Shown here: in pieces, positions 6,853 through 9,396 of the stretch
Position numbering within the stretch: the first letter of the stretch is position 1
Layout of the letters: each line of letters starts with the position of its first letter
Source: Pseudomonadota bacterium
Lineage (GTDB): Bacteria > Pseudomonadota > Alphaproteobacteria > Sphingomonadales > Sphingomonadaceae
Assembly (NCBI GenBank): GCA_023424275.1
Contig: JAFAED010000226.1
Location: forward strand, 1 to 9,396
Length of the DNA: 9,396 bases
Direction: 5' to 3'
Notes under the pieces: model-generated
The model's database searches: none
The model's input: only the letters and a program-made list of their open reading frames with translations
Told to the model about the DNA's origin: nothing
Made by a program: the position numbers and the translations under genes

Positions 6853-8016
6853 TCAGATGGCGCCGGCGCGAATCCACACTGGTTGAAGCGTGGCGCGTCC
6901 CGCACCGGGCCATAGGCGCGCGGACAGCCATTCCATCGTGTCGGCTTGGCGAAGGTGCGCGGCGCCTGGGACGACGGACTGCCACGCCGGCTTGAACAGC
7001 AGGTCCGCATCGCCGACCAGCCAGGCCTCGCCGTCCCCGACGCGGCAGCGGGCGATATGGCGATCGGCGAAGCTCTGACAATCGGACGGCAGGCGATCGA
7101 AGCGTCCGGCGCTGAACAGGTTCAGGCGCGAGCCGTCGACGTCGACGCGCAACGGCTTGCCTTCCCCGCCCGGCGCGGCGGCGAGCGCGACGCCCCAATG
7201 ATCGAGCATCGGGGTCAACAGGCTGGTAATCGGCGGATTGCGGGGGTCTCCCAAGGGATAGCGCGCCGGCCAGGCCGAGAGTGCATCGGCAAGAATGACC
7301 GCCCGCCCGCCGCCGCGTATGAAGGCGTCGATCGCGACCAGTTCCTGCGGCGCCAGCGCGCGCGGGTGCGCGATCAGCAGCGCCCCGCCCGGCGGCGGCA
7401 CCCGATCGACAAGGCTGTCGACCAGCGTCACCGGACCGGCGGCTTCGAGCCGCGCGAGCGCCGGATCATCCTGTGTGCCCGCAGCGATCATTGCCGCGAT
7501 TCCGTTTGCGCCCGACCAGCGGAGTGGCAGCCCGGTCAGCATCATCACGGCGGGCGACCCCGCCGCCGCAATGGCAGGACGGTAAAGGATCGAAAGAAGG
7601 ACATGGCCCGCACCGAACCATGCGGCGACGAGCAGCAAGCCCGCCAACCAGGGCAACAGCCGAACGCGCGGACGCCACCGGACCAACGCGTCGGCCAGCC
7701 ATGCGGCAACGGCACCGAAAACCGTCACGAGGAGGAGCTGCGGCCAGGCCATCGATCCGCCGAGGAACAGCGCGAGCAGAAGCTGCGCGCTCCCCACAAA
7801 GGCCAGCGTCCAGAGAATCGCATTCCGCCGGATCGTGGCAGGCTCGCCGCGCTGCCACCAGGCGAGGCCGAGCATGGGAGGTGCGAGGAGCGGAAGGACC
7901 AGCGCGGGATCGATCCGGCCGAGCAGCGCCTGCCCGCCCGCCGCCCAGCCGAGCGCGACGATGGCAACTGCCGTAATGAACGCGCGCATTGCCTGCCCGC
8001 GCGCTGCGGCGGTCAC
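6853..8016 (-). CDS. Five-span membrane protein with GldG-type (ABC-transporter auxiliary) domain
   Basis: A 387-residue protein of unknown function. Five hydrophobic spans are visible at about 11-33, 37-54, 66-86, 90-110 and 119-144. Basic loops between spans 2 and 3 (R56, R63, R64) and between 4 and 5 (RWRPRVR, 113-119) should be cytoplasmic, which puts the soluble region (150-387) in the periplasm. That region resembles the GldG/ABC-transporter auxiliary family: PPPGGALLIAHPRALAPQEL at about 207-226, IDAFIRGGGRAVILAD at 229-244 and WLVGDADLLF at 332-341, like the family's 'GDaDfl' strand. Two cysteines, C313 and C324, could form a disulfide there. In GldG-type systems such proteins accompany an ABC exporter, but no ATPase or permease is visible nearby. 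The GTG start overlaps the preceding stop by 4 bases (GTGA) but has no clear Shine-Dalgarno sequence. An ATG at 7989 is an alternative that removes nine residues. The specific role is unassigned. Confidence 0.72.
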   Translation of the reverse strand: MTAAARGQAMRAFITAVAIVALGWAAGGQALLGRIDPALVLPLLAPPMLGLAWWQRGEPATIRRNAILWTLAFVGSAQLLLALFLGGSMAWPQLLLVTVFGAVAAWLADALVRWRPRVRLLPWLAGLLLVAAWFGAGHVLLSILYRPAIAAAGSPAVMMLTGLPLRWSGANGIAAMIAAGTQDDPALARLEAAGPVTLVDSLVDRVPPPGGALLIAHPRALAPQELVAIDAFIRGGGRAVILADALSAWPARYPLGDPRNPPITSLLTPMLDHWGVALAAAPGGEGKPLRVDVDGSRLNLFSAGRFDRLPSDCQSFADRHIARCRVGDGEAWLVGDADLLFKPAWQSVVPGAAHLRQADTMEWLSARLWPGAGRATLQPVWIRAGAI

Positions 8017-8408
8017 TGGTTCGACTGGCGCGCGCGCTGAAGCGTCGGATCGGGTTCGAGGTCGGGAACCGCCGATGACGGCGCTGCCTGCGGCACCTTC
8101 ACCGATGTCGCGGCATTTTCGTCCTTCGACGACGGCGACACCGCCTGAACGCCCAGCTCCTCCAGCGGCGCGCCGCTGCTTGCCTGTCCGTCGCCCGGCA
8201 TCTTGACTTGCGTCGTCGCGGCGACATCGGCCGCCGCATTTTCACGGGCACGCTCGCCGATCAGCCCCGCCATGCCGACGAGCAGCAGGACCGTCAGGAC
8301 GCCGGCGATCCCGATCTGGAGCCGGCGCATCGTATCGTTGGCGGGCGGCGGCGCGGGGGCGGCCTGCGCCTTGGGCGCCGTAACACTGTCGATCCGCATG
8401 TCCCTCAT
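8013..8408 (-). CDS. Small single-span membrane protein, function unknown
   Basis: A 131-residue protein that I do not recognise. An N-terminal segment of about 27 residues is rich in Ala and Pro (APAPPPAND). MRRL precedes one membrane span at about 30-51 (LQIGIAGVLTVLLLVGMAGL). A low-complexity polar tail of about 80 residues follows. The RR before the span suggests the N-terminus is cytoplasmic and the tail periplasmic. There is no visible catalytic motif, cysteine or lipobox. The ATG at 8408 overlaps the cysteine synthase stop by 4 bases (ATGA) and has AGGA seven bases upstream. An ATG at 8414 is a close alternative. Its stop overlaps the start of the five-span protein, so the two membrane proteins are probably made together and may interact. 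Codon use looks like that of its neighbours. Confidence 0.7.
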   Translation of the reverse strand: MRDMRIDSVTAPKAQAAPAPPPANDTMRRLQIGIAGVLTVLLLVGMAGLIGERARENAAADVAATTQVKMPGDGQASSGAPLEELGVQAVSPSSKDENAATSVKVPQAAPSSAVPDLEPDPTLQRARQSNQ

Positions 8409-9396
8409 GCCCATGTCCTGGCTCCCGCCGGCGCCAACCCCTTGCTCGCCAGCCATTCGGGGTTGAACAGCGTCGAAAGATAGCGAAACCCGCTGTCGCA
8501 CAGGATGGTTGCAATGCGTTTGCCGGGGCCAAGCTGCCGCGCCAGCGCCATCGCGCCCGCGACGTTGATCCCCGACGACAGGCCGAGGCAAAGCCCTTCC
8601 TCGTCGAGCAGCTGGCGGACGACCGCCAGCCCTTCGGCGTCGGATATGCGGAACTGGGTGTCGATCGGCGCGCCGTCGAGATTGCCGGTGATGCGGTTCT
8701 GGCCGATCCCTTCGGCAACGCTGCTGCCCTCGGGCTTCAATTCGCCGCACTGATAATAGTTGAAAAGCCCGGCACCGTGCGGATCGGTAAGCGCGACGAC
8801 GATGTCGCTATTCTTCGCCTTGAGCCCCAATCCCGTGCCCGCGATCGTGCCGCCAGTGCCCGCGGCGCAGGTGAAGCCGTCGATGCGGCCGTCCATCTGA
8901 TCCCAGATTTCCTCGGCGGTGCCAAAGATGTGCGATTTGCGGTTGGCAATATTGTCGAACTGGTTCGCCCAGATCGCATTGTCGGTTTCCTCGGCGATGC
9001 GGCGCGAGGTGTGGACGAAATGGCCGGGGTTGGCGAAGGGCGCGGGCGGCACGAGCACCAGCTCGGCGCCGAGCGCGCGGATCGTCGCCATTTTTTCCGC
9101 ACTTTGATTGTCGGGCATGACGATGATCGTCCGGTAGCCGAGCGCATTGCCGACGAGCGCGAGGCCGATGCCGGTATTCCCCGCCGTCCCTTCGACGATC
9201 GTCCCGCCAGGTTTCAGACTACCGTTCGCTTCGGCATCGCGGACGATGTAGAGCGCGGCGCGGTCCTTTACCGACCCGCCGGGATTGGCATATTCGCACT
9301 TGCCCCAGATTTCGCAGCCGGTGGCTTCGCTAGGCCCCTTGAGCAGCACCAGCGGCGTGTTGCCGATGAGGTCGATGCTGTTTGCAGCAATAGTCA
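8405..9396 (-). CDS. cysK: Cysteine synthase (O-acetylserine sulfhydrylase, CysK-like), start codon cut by window edge
   Basis: A PLP-dependent beta-replacement enzyme that probably makes L-cysteine from O-acetylserine and sulfide in the cytoplasm. The last two bases of the window, read on the minus strand, are TG, followed by TIAANSIDLIGNTPLV. The start codon is therefore probably at 9395-9397 with its first base outside, giving about 330 residues. In that numbering the PLP lysine is K44 (NPGGSVKDR, 38-46), the substrate loop is EGTAGNTGIG at 69-78, and the phosphate-binding loop is GTGGT at 180-184. GEL-EGSSVAEGIG and the C-terminal CDSGFRYLSTLFNPEWL also match this family. TAGNTG replaces the TSGNTG of E. 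coli CysK, and GGSVKDR resembles cystathionine beta-synthase. This fits a distinct CysK-like subgroup seen in alphaproteobacteria, so substrate use is less certain than the fold. There is no C-terminal CBS domain. It heads the upstream operon. Confidence 0.88.
   Translation of the reverse strand, partial: TIAANSIDLIGNTPLVLLKGPSEATGCEIWGKCEYANPGGSVKDRAALYIVRDAEANGSLKPGGTIVEGTAGNTGIGLALVGNALGYRTIIVMPDNQSAEKMATIRALGAELVLVPPAPFANPGHFVHTSRRIAEETDNAIWANQFDNIANRKSHIFGTAEEIWDQMDGRIDGFTCAAGTGGTIAGTGLGLKAKNSDIVVALTDPHGAGLFNYYQCGELKPEGSSVAEGIGQNRITGNLDGAPIDTQFRISDAEGLAVVRQLLDEEGLCLGLSSGINVAGAMALARQLGPGKRIATILCDSGFRYLSTLFNPEWLASKGLAPAGARTWA

Noticed and set aside
6946..8040. 364-codon plus-strand open frame opposite the five-span membrane gene
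   Set aside because: I weighed this because the minus-strand gene is less well known. The minus frame has five hydrophobic spans, consistent charge topology and GldG-like motifs, while the plus frame is a hydrophilic Arg/Gln-rich string.
1..9396. Search for tRNA, rRNA, CRISPR array, insertion sequence or phage-like region
   Set aside because: The window is filled by overlapping housekeeping genes. I saw no regularly spaced repeats with spacers, no transposase motif, no terminal inverted repeats and no cloverleaf candidate in the one intergenic region.

Overview
The window is GC-rich (mostly G/C at third codon positions) and almost fully coding. All nine genes lie on the minus strand, so transcription runs from high to low coordinates. 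The protein sequences look alphaproteobacterial and most like a sphingomonad (Sphingopyxis/Sphingomonas type). This rests on MurE with the meso-diaminopimelate motif, the alphaproteobacterial forms of FtsI and RsmH, GANTC sites near the promoter, and the gene order. The genus is inferred from general familiarity, not from a search.

Region 1 (9396 to 6853) holds three genes joined by 4-bp stop/start overlaps. They are a cysteine synthase missing only the first base of its probable start codon at the window edge, a small single-span membrane protein of unknown function, and a five-span membrane protein with a probable periplasmic GldG-type (ABC-transporter auxiliary) domain.

Region 2 (6852 to 6578) is the only real intergenic space and holds the control region of the division and cell-wall (dcw) cluster. 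On the plus strand there are four GGG boxes at an exact 10-bp period (6702-6736), the layout expected of MraZ operators. They sit just upstream of, and partly over, a plausible promoter whose -10 is TATAGT. A 24-bp imperfect palindrome overlaps the last box. Five GANTC sites (CcrM methylation sequence) fall within 113 bp, two of them forming the arms of a leader hairpin. No convincing terminator separates the upstream operon from this region.

Region 3 (6577 to 4) is the classic start of the dcw cluster: mraZ, rsmH, ftsL, ftsI, murE, murF. Every adjacent pair overlaps by 1 to 7 bases, implying one transcript with translational coupling. MraZ is the transcriptional regulator, RsmH methylates 16S rRNA, FtsL and FtsI belong to the septal peptidoglycan synthase complex, and MurE and MurF add meso-diaminopimelate and D-Ala-D-Ala to the UDP-MurNAc peptide precursor. 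The cluster presumably continues (mraY, murD, ftsW and so on) past the low-coordinate edge.

The coding content is mostly ordinary. The points worth a second look are the mraZ control region, the two uncharacterised membrane genes, and a few sequence peculiarities in FtsL, RsmH and the cysteine synthase. I see no RNA gene, mobile element, CRISPR array or evident undescribed system.
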